The notes beneath the pieces were generated by a model. It was not told the DNA's origin. It did no database searches and was given only the letters and a program-made list of their open reading frames with translations. 64,000 nucleotides of DNA from Alitta virens. Its lineage: Eukaryota; Annelida; Polychaeta; Phyllodocida; Nereididae. Location: positions 11,623,374-11,687,373 of the forward strand of contig OW028580.1 in NCBI GenBank assembly GCA_932294295.1, written 5' to 3'. Position numbers and translations under genes: made by a program. This document shows, piece after piece, positions 48,490 to 60,150 of this stretch (position 1 is the stretch's first letter; every line of letters begins with the position of its first letter).

Positions 48490-49550
48490 AAAAAAAAAAT
48501 CTTTTTTTTTTTAAATTCAGATAATTTCCAATTCGATGTTACCTAATTTGACTTTTTCTGGCCTTGGCCCCCTGACTGTAAATGCTATTTATATTAGGAG
48601 AGTGCAGCCCTCTGATGAGGCAACTTGTCATTCGCCAGTGTATGTTGGATGGCTGGAGAGTTATAATAGACGGCTGTTATGTTTCATGTTAGTAACAATG
48701 AGGGTTATAGCTTGTAAATTTGGTACAAGTATATATTTATGTCTTTTTGGTATTCAAAACAAAATTAGATTTGTCTATCAGTATATTATGATCACAAGGT
48801 AAGAGACTATAGATTAGGTGACTGACTGGTAATTCAATTTGGTTATTTAAGTACCTTACTTTTAATATAGAAACTTTTTAAAACTCCTCCGCATTTCTGA
48901 CATTTATATACTTTATCTTTTCTTTACTCTATGGTGTAAAATACTAACAAGCTTAGCTTTTAAGTGTATTCATGTAGGTTTTGTTTTTTAAGTTGACTTT
49001 TGAATTTATTGGATTTATTTTAGATACTCTTCATTTTGATATGTTTAAATGTATGTTTAACAAACACAAGTCAGCTTGAATACGTTTGGACACATTGCCG
49101 TTTATTGGCTAAACAAGAAATGGATGGACACAGATAGACGACAGACAACACAGAGACAGATGAAACACAAAACATATATATACACCTTGCTTTTGTAGAC
49201 AGCCCAAAGCAATGGGTGTTATGACATACCATAAATGCATGTTTCTAAAATTATAATAGACATATCTGGCTTCCCAACAATGGGTGGTAATTATTAACTT
49301 TTTTTTTGAATTCATACATAATGGTATGTTTTTTTAAATGTTTTGACATTGATTGGAACTTAAGTTTATACATTTTTTAAGTACCAATTGAACAAGCACA
49401 TAATACTGAATGTGCAATAAAGCAAAGGTAATGATGCAACACAGTATAAATCTAGGAATTTGTACAGTCACAATGAACGAAAACACTATATAAGAATTAG
49501 TGTAGATAATCCTATAAAAATAGGGATGGGTGGGTGGGAGAACTGAATCT
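48490..49550. other. Non-coding stretch
   Basis: AT-rich; no exon or repeat structure recognised. Confidence 0.35.
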
Positions 49551-49583
49551 GATGAGACGATTGAATTTGAGCGGGAGAGTCCG

Positions 49584-49633
49584 CTTATATAAGCTCCCAG
49601 GATTAGGGGCAAGGAAGTGCCCCCTGATTGGCT
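49584..49633 (-). promoter_or_regulatory. CCAAT and TATA pair, candidate minus-strand promoter
   Basis: The minus strand reads AGCCAATCAG (49633-49624) and then CTTATATAAG (49593-49584), about 40 bp apart, the classical proximal-promoter spacing. Transcription would start near 49555. No convincing ORF or exon follows, so it may be a fossil promoter, a transposon promoter or chance. Confidence 0.3.
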
Positions 49634-50854
49634 AGCTGATGGTCAAGAGACCAGAACGCTTCCTGGCCATACAGGAAGTGGCTAGCAAGAAGAAACCAAT
49701 ATGGCTGCCCAGTGACTTTAACCAAATTTACATGGTACGTAAATCTCATATCACCTACCAAAATAAATCAATTCAAATTCAATTCAATTCAATCTTATAT
49801 TATTAGTGAGTAACCGCGAATTTGTGCGCCGTTTGGGCCAGGTTCAAACTAACTGTCACCATTGCAACTTTCTATTCACACTCTATTCCTCTATCTTATC
49901 CGTACTTTTTTTTAAAGTGAGCTCATGCTTGCTACCAATATGGACACCATCACTTCAGAAAGAGGCTGAATGGCACCATAGCAACTTTGCCTGTGGGTCA
50001 CATGACACCCACCCCCCCACCCCCCTTACAACCATGCTTGCAAGATATAGCTCTTTAGGAACCATTCACACCATTGTTGCCTGAGCCGTTGAATAAAACT
50101 CAGAACAAGGCTGAATGGCAGGTCACATGACCGCACAGAGCAAGTGACCTTTTTGAACTTAATGAATTCAAGTGTATGTATTGTAGTGGGCTGTAACTCT
50201 AAAGTCACAGAATTTGCAATTTGAAAAGGAAAATCTGTTACATAGTTTTGCAGTACAGAGAAGTAACAGGTTTAATCCAAAGAGAAAGGCAGTGTTAAAG
50301 CTTATGCTTTCATTTTCTCAGTTTTCTTCACTTAAAGAATGTCATTTCAGAATTAAAGAGGGATTTCGCGGTAATTTGACTGGAAACCCTTTTATAGTGT
50401 CCCATGTGAGTACTGACAGCTCCCATGACAACAACAAGCAGTTATGCAGAAAAAAAAAAAAAAAAGTTAAGATTAGATTAGATACGATTTATAAGATTAA
50501 ATTTTGGGTGCAGTGGCTTATTTGATAAGGTGTTATACTTGTATGCAGATGGTCATGGGATTAAACGCAGCCATAGCATGGAAGACTGAGCAGATCATTC
50601 TTGAACCACTGCTTCACGTGCTATACTGTAGAGTGCCTAAGCTGCCAATTCTTTGTTATAGGCTGTTTACTGCCCATGGAGTTGAGAAAGACTCGTGCTT
50701 TAACAGGCCTGCCAAGGGTCTAATTGTAAGGTCGGTTGAGACTGTTTAGTGATTCCACACTATTTTCCCGAATTTTGCACATTAAATACATGAATGCTAA
50801 AGCAAAGAAAGAACAAAAAGATATGATATGACAGACTAAGTTTAGAAAGAATTA

Positions 50855-50900
50855 TCAGACAAGATAAAATAAGATAAAATAAGATAAGATAAGATAAGGA
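50855..50900 (+). repeat. (AAGAT/AAAAT)n microsatellite
   Basis: About eight pentamers of the same AAGAT type as at 19229-19375. Confidence 0.88.
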
Positions 50901-50991
50901 CACGATTCGATAACAGTTTATTTTACATCAACTGGTAAAACAATAAACGTTCTTTTGGCAAAAAAAACAAAAACAAAGGCTGCGCAGCAGC

Positions 50992-52839
50992 TAAACCCTC
51001 AGCGAATCCCATATAGCAGACAGGCATCATTAAAATTGTTAAGTGTTCGTCCAACAGGCAGGCGGGCAGGGGTTACACTTTCATTTCCAAAGCAGAACTC
51101 TAACACACACTTGTACGGTAACACTCTGTATGGCCTAGTGGTGCCTTTTGACAGCCACACTGACATACCTTGGCTATGTTTTACTAAATTTGGCAAAATA
51201 TTATTTCTTGAGTGTTTATGTAGTGTGTGATGAACCGAAACAATTTCCACTTGGCCTACATAACCTGTTTGTTCATTATATTCCGTAAAGTGTGAAATAA
51301 TACAATGTTCCCGTGGGTTATTACAAAGTCTGATAAAGTCTTACTTTTTTTTGTAAAAAGTAAGGCTCGTATTAAGTCTTACTTTTGTCTACTAAATCTT
51401 ACATTGTCTTTTTTTTTAATGCAAATATACTTGGATATTAACATCCACATTGTAATATTCAGACAATTTGGTAAATATGAATGAGGCGAAATTATGAACT
51501 TTCTTTATAATACACAAGAACTGCGTTTATTTCATTGCTCGATCGCCAATACCCTGATTTTATTTTGGATGATGAAATTAAAAGTATTGGTATATATTAC
51601 TACATGAGATTATATAATGTCTTACAAAGATCTTACTTTTTATGAAGGTAAACCGGCAGGAACTCTGTAGCAATCCATTCTGTTCAGATTAAAGCCAAGT
51701 GAGCATAAAAAGTATTGTCTATCCTTTTCCTACCATTTAATTTTTCGGTTTCAAAGATTTTATGCACAAAAAGGAGTATTCATTCGCTAGAATTATCAAC
51801 ACAATAGCATGTTCCCTTAACTAATCTACAACTAAGATTATCATTGATATGTCAAAAACAGTCATATATGCAACTAATTATGGTTGAATGGGTTGAGCAT
51901 GGCAATACTATGATCAAATATTCAATAACTGCATGCACATTAATTGTACAACATTTATGGCTGTCATTGCTAAGTATGAGATGCTGAGGAATATGAATGA
52001 AGCAACAAAATTTTTAGCTTTTTTCCAGATTTTCCATTATCATTAAAAAAAAGAAGATGAAGCAAATGAGAACATGTAGCTTAAAAGTGAAAGTAATATA
52101 ATCTATATGTATCATTGGCAAAATGTTACTGGTGTAAGGATCAGAGTCATTGATAAGAGGGTTTGAAAGAGTACCTGTCCAAATTTTCATATTTTCCTAA
52201 TTAAATAATATAAGATTGAATTTAATTTGAATAAATATATCTGTCATACATGGTCATGAAACCCCAAAATGTATCTCTACACTATTTTAGACATATTCTT
52301 ACTAAGTTTTGTATGCATGTAGGTGAAGTAGTGTGCGAGTCCTGCTCTGGAAACAGAATTTCTTATGTTTTTTTCATTTTTCTCTAAATATTTTCATAAA
52401 GTAATAACATATAAATTGTTGTTAGGGTAAGTGCATTAATGCTAGATAGTGTCCTTTGTATGGAGGTTTGAAAAAGAAGGAACTTTCCCTTGTTTGCCCT
52501 AATTTTGAAAATTCTGTAGTATTTACGGCAATGAGACCCCCAAAAGGCACCACTACACTATTTTAGACATATCATGACAAAGTTTCAAGCATGTTGGTGC
52601 AGTAGTGTTTTGCTCCGGAAACGAAATAAAAATGTTTTATTTCTATTTTATCAAAATTTTGTAACAAATTAACAATGTATGTCAATGTGACTATCAAAAG
52701 CACCACTAGTCCATACAGAGTATTACTGTACACAATTTCATTAGTGTAATTGCATTAATGTTAGAGTTCTGCTCCATTACATCGGACGGACATTGATGAT
52801 AACAAAAAACCTTTTCGAACTTCGTTCGCTGAGGGTTAA
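50992..52839. mobile_element. Foldback-like non-autonomous element, copy 1
   Basis: The left end TAAACCCTCAGCGAATCCC is the inverse of the right end TTCGCTGAGGGTTAA (52825-52839). Inverted similarity continues inwards for a few hundred bp, with GCAGAACTCTAA and GGCCTAGTGGTGCC on the left against GGCACCACTAG and TTAGAGTTCTGC on the right. The middle is AT-rich and non-coding. It shares its interior with 53346-55062. Confidence 0.75.
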
Positions 52840-53345
52840 AAATACAGAAGTGCATCTAAAAATTATAAAAATGTACAAAGTGAAGAATCTTACTAATAAA
52901 TTATTGGATTTAAAATTAACTCAAATGTACTAATACGTGTATTATAATTTAAAATTTCGTTGAAAATACTCACAATGGTGACTTATGTAATATCTTAACT
53001 TTTATTTATACCTTTATTTATATTTAAAATGTCATGAAATATTGAAATATATGCAAGGATACAATTTATTATATTGCTTTTTTAACTGATATTTTGTGTA
53101 ATACAAGAAATGTTGATAACAAAAGGTCTCTCATTATATTTTTACGATAATACATTTTCTATACATACTTTGTGATCTATTTGAAACATACTTAAAATGA
53201 TATGCATATTAATCAGAAAATTGCTGTGCATTTTTGTCTTGTAGGACTTATGACATTGTCACACCCTGTGCTGTAGCCTGTGCCAATACCTGAAAAATAA
53301 TAAAATATAATTGATAACATTTAAACACATAACCTGCGCTGCAGC

Positions 53346-55062
53346 TAAACCCTCACAGAATCCCACATAGCACACAGGCATCATTAAAATTGTTAGGTGT
53401 TCATCTGACAGGCAGGAGGGCGGGCGTTACACTTTAATTTCCAGAGCAGAACTTTAAGACACACTTTCTTTTCTAAAATGGCCTAGTGGTGCCTTGTGAT
53501 AGCCACACTGACATATCTCGGCTATGTTTTACAAAATTTGGAAAGATAATATTCCTTGAGTGTTTATAAAGTGTGTGGAATGAACCGAAACATTTGCCAC
53601 TTGGCCTACATAGCCTGTTACGCAATGCTAATTAGAGTCCAAGATTTTCTATTTTTTTAACTCTTGAATATCTTCATTTGTTCATTAGATTATGTTAAAT
53701 GTGAAACAATACAGTGTTACTATGGGTTATAATGTCTTACATATATCTTACTTATTTATAGGAATCCATTCTGTTCGGAGTAAAGCCAAGTAATGTCTAT
53801 CCTTTTCCAGCCATTTAATTGTTCTGTTCCAAAGATTTTATGCACAATAAGGAGTATTCAGTTTGCTAGAATTATCAACACAATAGCATGTTCCCTTAAC
53901 TAATCTACAACTAAGATTATCATTTTTATGTCTAGAATAGTCATATATGGGCTATGACAATGATCCTAATAAGGAATATATATGAAATTCAGCAATGTTA
54001 TGCCACATAAAGATGCTGGGTATAATTTCATACAAAATGAACATTTAAGGTTTGTATTTACTTATATTTAAATAAATAAAGTCTAAATACAAATAAATAC
54101 AAATCTTAAAGGTTTATTTGATATGGAATGATACTCAACACACCCATTTTAATGCCTTTATAAGTCAAAATATTTTTTGCTGGCTGTTTACATTTAGCTG
54201 GCAACTCATTTAAATTAGTATTTATAACCGAACACCTTACAGGTGTATATGAAGAAAACAATAATAAGTTTTGGAGTCAAGTGAAGGTACTATAGATCAT
54301 TATGCAACTAATTATTGTGAAATTGCTAATTATAAACAAAAACTGTTGAATCGGTTGAGCATGGCAATACTATGATCAAATATTCAATAATTTTATGCAC
54401 ATGAATTGTACAACATTTATGGCTGTCATTGCTAAGTATGGGATGCTCAGGAATATGAAGGAAGCAACACAGTTTTGACACTTTTTTACTTGAAACACAA
54501 TTTAACAAAATTTTTAGAATTTATTTTCTTATTTTCCATCATTATGTAATCAGCATTAAATGAATATCAAAATGAAGTTTGAAAAGTGAAAATACTATAA
54601 TTTAGATATTTTATTGATAGAATTTCATTCATTTAGGGTAAATAGTGTCTTTTGTATGGAGGTTTGAAAAAGTAGGAATTTTCCCTATTTTGCACTAATT
54701 TTAAAATTTCTACAGTATTCATGGCCATGAAACCCCAAAGAGCACCACTACAACATTTTAGACATATTATGACAAAGTTTTAAGCATGTAGGTGCAGTAG
54801 TGTCAGAGTTATATCCAAAAACGAAAATCATGATTTTTTTTCGATTTTTCCAAATTTTGTAAAACGTTTGTCAATGTGACTATCAAAAGGCACCACTAGG
54901 CCATATAGAGTATTACTGTACACAATTTCATTAATGTAAGTGCATTAGCATTAGAGTTCTGCTCCGGTAACAAAAGTGTTGCGCCTGCCTGCCCACCCGT
55001 CCGCCCGTCAGACATTGATGATAACAAAAAAACCCATTTCGAACTTTGTTCGCTAAGGGTTA
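53346..55062. mobile_element. Foldback-like non-autonomous element, copy 2
   Basis: Same organisation as 50992-52839, about 500 bp away in the same orientation. The left tip reads TAAACCCTCACAGAATCCC and the right tip TTCGCTAAGGGTTAA. Shared interior blocks include CAATAGCATGTTCCCTTAAC and GGCTGTCATTGCTAAGTATG. Confidence 0.77.
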
Positions 55063-55801
55063 AAAATTAAAATACCAATTCACTGTAAACAGCTTTGACT
55101 GAAGTTGGCATTTAACTACTACACTGTAGAATAGGTGACATAATTAAAATGTAGTAACTTTGGTACTTTACAAAAAGATGTTTGTACCCTTATTTAAGGC
55201 TTTTTTTAAGTGTGCTGACCCAGTTCTGCATATAAGATAGCATAATTGGGCGTCATTGTGAATGTTCGGAGCAGTAACATGATGAAACTGATACATGTAA
55301 TAAGCTATTGCTGGCAATACTGTAGTATGTATTTTTTTTTTTTTAAGATTATGGGTTTTCAGGAGGTTACGACTTTCTGTGAGGCGAGAGACATTTTGGC
55401 TGGGATGATATGTAGAATACCCCTGAGTATTTTCCTTTAATTAGTACTTTAAATATTTTCTTATTTTTTTGTTTTTGGGGGTTCTATAGTTGTTGGGGAA
55501 AGGCAGCTCAGTTTTTTTAGAGGATGGGAAATCCCTCCCTCATAAAGGCCTCCAAAAACCCAATTAAAAGGAACTTTTTCTCCCACAGCATCAATTGTCA
55601 AAGTCTGCGATCAAAATTTATTTTAAAGTTCCATTATGTGACTACAATGTTCATGCTTGTGACTCCTTACACTTTAAACCAAAGCTGAGTTTATGATAAT
55701 TAGTACAGGGTTTAAGTTACGTAAATTTTAATGATGATAATTATTATATTCTACTTGTCACTGAGAACATATAGTCAGTCAGCAATCAATCTATCAATCA
55801 A
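55063..55801. other. Non-coding stretch
   Basis: A plus-strand frame following a T-rich tract and AAG (about 55346) could imitate an exon start, but it has no donor or protein likeness. Confidence 0.35.
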
Positions 55802-55819
55802 TCAATCAAAAGCACAAAC

Positions 55820-55942
55820 CTGGGCAGGCCCACCATTTCTTTCCATTCTTTCGAGGCGGGCATCTATCTTCTTTTGCAGAGCGGCCATTTCTTTCTGTTT
55901 ATTCTCTTCTCTAGCTTGTCTTAACTGTTCTTGCTCCTTTTC
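55820..55942 (-). CDS. Coiled-coil protein exon (downstream of 57312-57437)
   Basis: The minus-strand exon has acceptor TTTTCAATACAG (AG at 55944-55943) and 41 codons in phase 0 beginning EKEQEQLRQAREENKQKEM and ending ERNGGPAQ. It then meets a possible donor CAG|GTTTGT. If unspliced, the frame stops at TGA (55802-55804), so it may instead be the terminal exon. Composition is strongly helical and charged, a coiled coil. With the upstream exon it forms a continuous frame of 83 residues. The protein family is not recognised. Confidence 0.68.
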
Positions 55943-55964
55943 CTGTATTGAAAATGTAAATGTT

Positions 55965-56066
55965 AGATAGATAGATAGATAGATCGATAGATCGATAGAT
56001 AGATAGATAGATAGATAGAAAGATAGAAAGATAGTTAGATAGAGATAGAGAGATAGATAGATAGAT
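55965..56066 (+). repeat. (GATA)n microsatellite
   Basis: About 25 GATA units with a few GATC, GAAA and GTTA variants. It continues beyond the MITE as TAGATAGATAGATT (about 56992-57004). Confidence 0.93.
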
Positions 56067-56990
56067 CCAGGGTGAGGCATAAAAACTTGCACCAGCAGCT
56101 ACTGCTACCTCTTTTGTTATTACCTCAATTGACAGTGATCGCATGCAGCTGCAATCATACGCACAAAAGTAATATCAAGCTCTGCAGTCATCACAATTTA
56201 CACCCTTGGCAAAATGTTTTACATTTGTAATATGGATCTAAATATAGCACATGCACACTTATAACACCTTCGGTGATTTTCTCCTTGGCTCTTGCAATAC
56301 AAGCATTAGATTATGTCACTGGTCATACAGATGTGTTATAGAAACCTTTCTTGACCTTTGCTGCCAAAAATAGGGCAAATAGATTCATTTTTAATAAGAA
56401 GGTAGAGCATTGACACCTTTGAGGTGGAAAGTGCCATTTTGGATTCTGGTCAATTTTCTGTCTTTTCTGTCTAATTAACTGGCCAGTCCTCCTGAAAATC
56501 ATGTGATTATTTCCAGATTAGGTATAGATTCATAAGGTCCCTCTGGAATGCCATTATATTTCTCTGTTTTAATTTCATGACCTTGCTGAATCAAAACTGG
56601 ACCAACTTTCTTATCTTCTAATACCATAACATACATATGCACATATAAAAAACATTGAAGGAGGATTCTGTGCAAATATTATATTTTCTGTGGCTTCAGA
56701 AGTGTAGTAACTAGGAAATCTCTAGTTTGTAAACATTCTGCAACTAGAGACACCATTCAAGCAGACAGAAATTTGACTTCTGTGATTTGTGTCACTTAAA
56801 ACAAGCCCTGCATGACCCCTCTCAAAAAATCAAATACTGATATTGTCTGACATTATAAGTCACAATGACCAATTGCTTATACACCTAACTAAATGTGGCA
56901 AAACTTTAAAAGACTTCATAAGCATTAGAGTAACCTACAGCTATCCCGAAAGAGGAGATGCCTGGTGCAAGTTTCTAGGCCGCACCCTGT
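56067..56990. mobile_element. MITE inserted in the GATA microsatellite
   Basis: The left end CAGGGTGAGGCATAAAAACT pairs inverted with the right end GTTTCTAGGCCGCACCCTG. TIRs of about 45 bp continue through TTGCACCAG and CTCTTT. GATA/TAGA repeats lie on both sides. A 240 bp internal segment is shared, inverted, with 2060-2300. It has no ORF. Confidence 0.78.
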
Positions 56991-57311
56991 AGATAGATAG
57001 ATTCTTTGACAATTATGAACAGATAATTGTGCAGTTTTTGCTATAAATATAGTACAACATTTTCTAAAGTAAGAAACACAATGTTGAAACAATTCTTATT
57101 TGTGAGGTGGTTTAGTGGAGTACCACTGTAAGGATACTCCATATACATTTATAATAAATTTCATCAAATTAACTGTTTTCAAAGGCAATACGTTCACAAA
57201 CAATTCAAATGCCATTAGAGCTATTTTATTTGGTATTTTCATTGAATGTGACCTATTCAAGCTTGTGCCTTTTTCCATTGCAGCATAGGCCTACAATGTA
57301 GTAATACTTAC

Positions 57312-57437
57312 CGTCTGATGCCATCTAATGGCCAAGGCTCTCCTTTTGTCCTTCATGGCTTGACTGTACTTGATTCGTTGTTGAATTCTCTCCCCTGTTG
57401 TTACCGTCTGTTCAACAACCAGGATGATTTGGGCCCA
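57312..57437 (-). CDS. Coiled-coil protein exon (upstream)
   Basis: The minus-strand exon of 42 codons follows an AG acceptor (57439-57438) and ends CAGACG|GTAAGT, a strong donor. It is phase 0 at both ends and encodes a segment beginning WAQIILVVEQTVTTGERIQ and ending RRALAIRWHQT. It reads through into the exon at 55820-55942. Basic and helical. No upstream exon, start codon or promoter was found before the Polinton begins about 1 kb further on. The protein is not recognised; cytoskeletal or ciliary coiled-coil proteins often look like this, but that is only a guess from composition. Confidence 0.7.
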
Positions 57438-57839
57438 CTGGGAATCATAAAGGAAAACAATGCTTAACATGAAAGAGTAATACTAGAAATCTGCCAGTTT
57501 TATTTCATGAACTTATTAAATAGCCAATCATGGCTCGAAGGGGTTCGGGGTTTTCACAAGCTACCTACAAGGGGCATTAGTTGTGCACTTTTATTTACTA
57601 ATTACAACCCTGGACTGTGAAGCCCAGGTCCCAAAAATATCGGATCTTCAGAATTTAATAAAACAAAATAATGTGTATCAAAACTATTATCATCACTGCT
57701 GTTATTCACATATATTTAAATGATAATCACACGAAAATATACTAAATATGTATCAAGCAGGAAATACATGTTAATGCAATCTTGAGAGTTGGGAGGCAGG
57801 ACTATACGTATAAACTAAATCAAATGACCAACCATAATT

Positions 57840-57870
57840 GTCATATATATATATATATATATATATATCT
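57840..57870. repeat. (TA)n microsatellite
   Basis: An uninterrupted AT/TA run. Confidence 0.9.
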
Positions 57871-57929
57871 GTAAAGGCTCATGGTTCAATAATGTGAATT
57901 TCTGCTTGATCTGAGCTGGATCTGTCATT

Positions 57930-58060
57930 TTATATGACCAGCTATCAGAGGCAGACGTAATGGGACGAAAAGGCTTGGGAATATACACACCATATTACAC
58001 AATCACATTTACCCTACAGCAGTTTACTTGCCCATCATAGACACCAAGTGCTAGAGGTCT
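57930..58060 (-). repeat. SINE family A fragment
   Basis: The minus strand keeps CACTTGGTGTCTATGATGGG, AAATGTGATTGTGTAATATG and TGCCTCTGATAGCTGGTCAT. It has no head. Confidence 0.55.
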
Positions 58061-58464
58061 AACAGTCTTATGTAATTCGTGTTCAGAATACTCTTATTTA
58101 CAATGTGCAAAGTATGTACATATTTATATACATATTAATAATGCTTCCTGTATGTTACAAATGCAGAACATCGACATGTACTTGGGCACTCTGAAAACTC
58201 GCTCATATCAGCTAGGTCCCAATGACTCATTTCAGAATTGCATTTCAAATAAATTTGCTTGTGTACCAAACAATTGTTCCATCCAAATTTTAATCTTCGG
58301 CTAATTATGTTCATTATTTCTATTTCCAATGAGATCCAGTTTTCATTGGAAACACCACTTTCCATTTAACTTATAATTGCCTAGGGATCAAATGTCGGTT
58401 CAACTTTAAGAGACATTACTAGTAGTTAGAATGCTACTATAAAACGTAGCTTCTGGTGGCCCCC

Positions 58465-58779
58465 GACAGGCGGTGCTAGTGGTACCTTTGACGGTGGCCG
58501 CTAGGTGGCGCTTCGACGATATGTATGGATGTCATGCCTCGAATGGGTGCCCGAGGGTCTAACCCGGCCTCTTTGCATGACCGATGAACCAGTGGAACCC
58601 CGCGGGCTATAGTGTGATTACTATAGAAGATGCGGAATGCCGTGGGCTATAGCTTGATTACTGTAGAGGACGTGAGAAGTGTGACAATCCTGGAATTATT
58701 GTTTTCGAGTAATGATCTATCTGGCACTTATTTGTACCATTCTTGAGCTTCCTAAGTTGACGACAGGCGGTGCTAGTGG
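58465..58779 (+). repeat. Subterminal direct repeats of the Polinton
   Basis: The 18-mer GACAGGCGGTGCTAGTGG occurs exactly at 58465-58482 and 58762-58779. Between them is a 40 bp tandem pair (58600-58639 and 58640-58679) sharing GGGCTATAG and TTGATTACT/GTGATTACT words. Confidence 0.85.
58498..58511 (+). promoter_or_regulatory. CTCF-like motif 1
   Basis: CCGCTAGGTGGCGC matches the CTCF core CCASYAGRKGGCRS at 13 of 14 positions. Confidence 0.45.
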
Positions 58780-59096
58780 CCTGATGTTATATAGTACGTG
58801 ATAGGTATAACAATGTGTAGAACTGTTGTTTCGGTTTGTATGTGAAAGGTTGAAGAATGAATCATCTTTCACTCATGTTGAAGAATAATACTGCAAGAGT
58901 GATATATGTACCAATAGAACAACTTTGCACAATTTGCACAATTCCTTCCTGTTTCTTAAAACATAATAGTAATAAAGGTTAATTCAGATGTAGTAAGAGT
59001 GTTCAGAATACAACATACTATTGACTGATATATAAGTGAACGAGTGGGGGCTTCTTGTGAACCTCTCTCTGTATAGACTGCCAACATGATTTATGA

Positions 59097-59110
59097 CCAC
59101 TAGATGGCAG
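59097..59110 (+). promoter_or_regulatory. CTCF-like motif 2
   Basis: CCACTAGATGGCAG matches CCASYAGRKGGCRS at all 14 positions. Confidence 0.5.
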
Positions 59111-59131
59111 TTATGGTTGCAGATTATAACA

Positions 59132-59145
59132 GCAACAGGTGGCGC
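59132..59145 (+). promoter_or_regulatory. CTCF-like motif 3
   Basis: GCAACAGGTGGCGC matches the same consensus at 12 of 14 positions, followed by a C-run. Confidence 0.35.
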
Positions 59146-59292
59146 CCCCCTTCATAGTTCAAGAATAAGACCCTTGCTTTCAAGCATAACAGGATGAATA
59201 ATACGCTGATGTCGCACTACATGCATCAGTTGAGAACAGTCAAGACAATAGATGCACCGTAGAATAATACAGACAACCAGTCTAAGATTAAC

Positions 59293-59721
59293 ATGTCATA
59301 CACAATAGGATGGTACGTTTTTTCGTATCCTGATTGTGAGGATCCTAAATGTTTAACACTATTGTACAACTCAGAGAATGTGTTCACATCTTTAAATGAG
59401 TGTATAAGTGATTATTATCTATCAGGCGCGCCAGCTAAATGTATGGAACAATGTTCAGACTGGGTTGTTAAATTTTATGCCTTAGGTGATTGCAAACGTG
59501 CGCCAACAGAGACATATAATCTCACATGGGTTGCATATAACATTGTACCGTGTTTAATGTGTGCTGAAGAACATTACATAGAGGTAGTAAGGAGTAACGA
59601 ATCCTTTACTGATCTTATTATATGTTTAAAGAACTATCATGACAACCTTAATATTGATAAATATGATCCTATACGTAAAACTGTTGTTAATGTTGAAGTT
59701 AGTCGTCATAATCATTATTAA
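59293..59721 (+). CDS. Polinton orphan 1: 142-aa Cys-rich protein
   Basis: First intact frame of the element, ATG at 59293, stop TAA at 59721. Cysteines are spread along the protein (PDCEDPKC, KCMEQCSDW, GDCKRA, PCLMCAEE), suggesting disulfides or a zinc site. There is no signal peptide or membrane segment that I would trust. It lies on the same strand as the integrase, 429 bp upstream of it. Polinton left ends often carry lineage-specific genes of unknown role. I do not recognise the family. Confidence 0.65.
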   Translation: MSYTIGWYVFSYPDCEDPKCLTLLYNSENVFTSLNECISDYYLSGAPAKCMEQCSDWVVKFYALGDCKRAPTETYNLTWVAYNIVPCLMCAEEHYIEVVRSNESFTDLIICLKNYHDNLNIDKYDPIRKTVVNVEVSRHNHY

Positions 59722-60150
59722 GGAACCAGCGGTTACGACATGTTATCAACATATAAGGTTAGTTATATATATTGTTATGATATTATCTACCAATCTGCTA
59801 TGTTATGGTACTACTACCACCACTACTACTACTATTGTTTCAGAACTACTACTCATGGGACACACCACGGAGGGGATATATATAACAAGACAACGTCAAC
59901 AAATCATATTATGCACTGTACAATAATGTTAATAAAGAGCACCAATTGTACACACACTACTCTGTGTTGTTACACACATATATCTACAGGTATACTGAGA
60001 TGTCAGTGTGCGATTAGTACATCACAGGAGCCATCGCTTAGAATGTGTTATTAAGACTGTAATAGGCTTCTATTTGTCATAACTGTCTTTGGTATTGTTA
60101 ACATAACAAGCAGTAAGGATATAATAACACAGATTGTCTACATGTAGATT
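59722..60150 (+). other. Spacer before the integrase gene
   Basis: Contains a (CTA/ACC/ACT) triplet tract at about 59811-59836 and overlapping short frames rich in Tyr, His and Thr that follow from it. Probably a leader or intergenic region; no protein is supported. Confidence 0.45.

Larger units (their letters stand above)
55943..57311 (-). other. Intron between the two coiled-coil exons
   Basis: GTAAGT donor at 57311-57306 and CAG acceptor at 55945-55943; length 1369 bp. It contains a GATA microsatellite and a MITE. Confidence 0.65.

Noticed and set aside
55911..56144. Minus-strand frames with repeated Leu-Ser-Ile-Tyr
   Set aside because: They are translations of the GATA microsatellite, with MITE tip sequence upstream.
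59740..60054. 104-codon Tyr/His/Thr-rich frame between orphan 1 and integrase
   Set aside because: The composition follows from a triplet microsatellite and overlapping frames exist; no domain and no family support.
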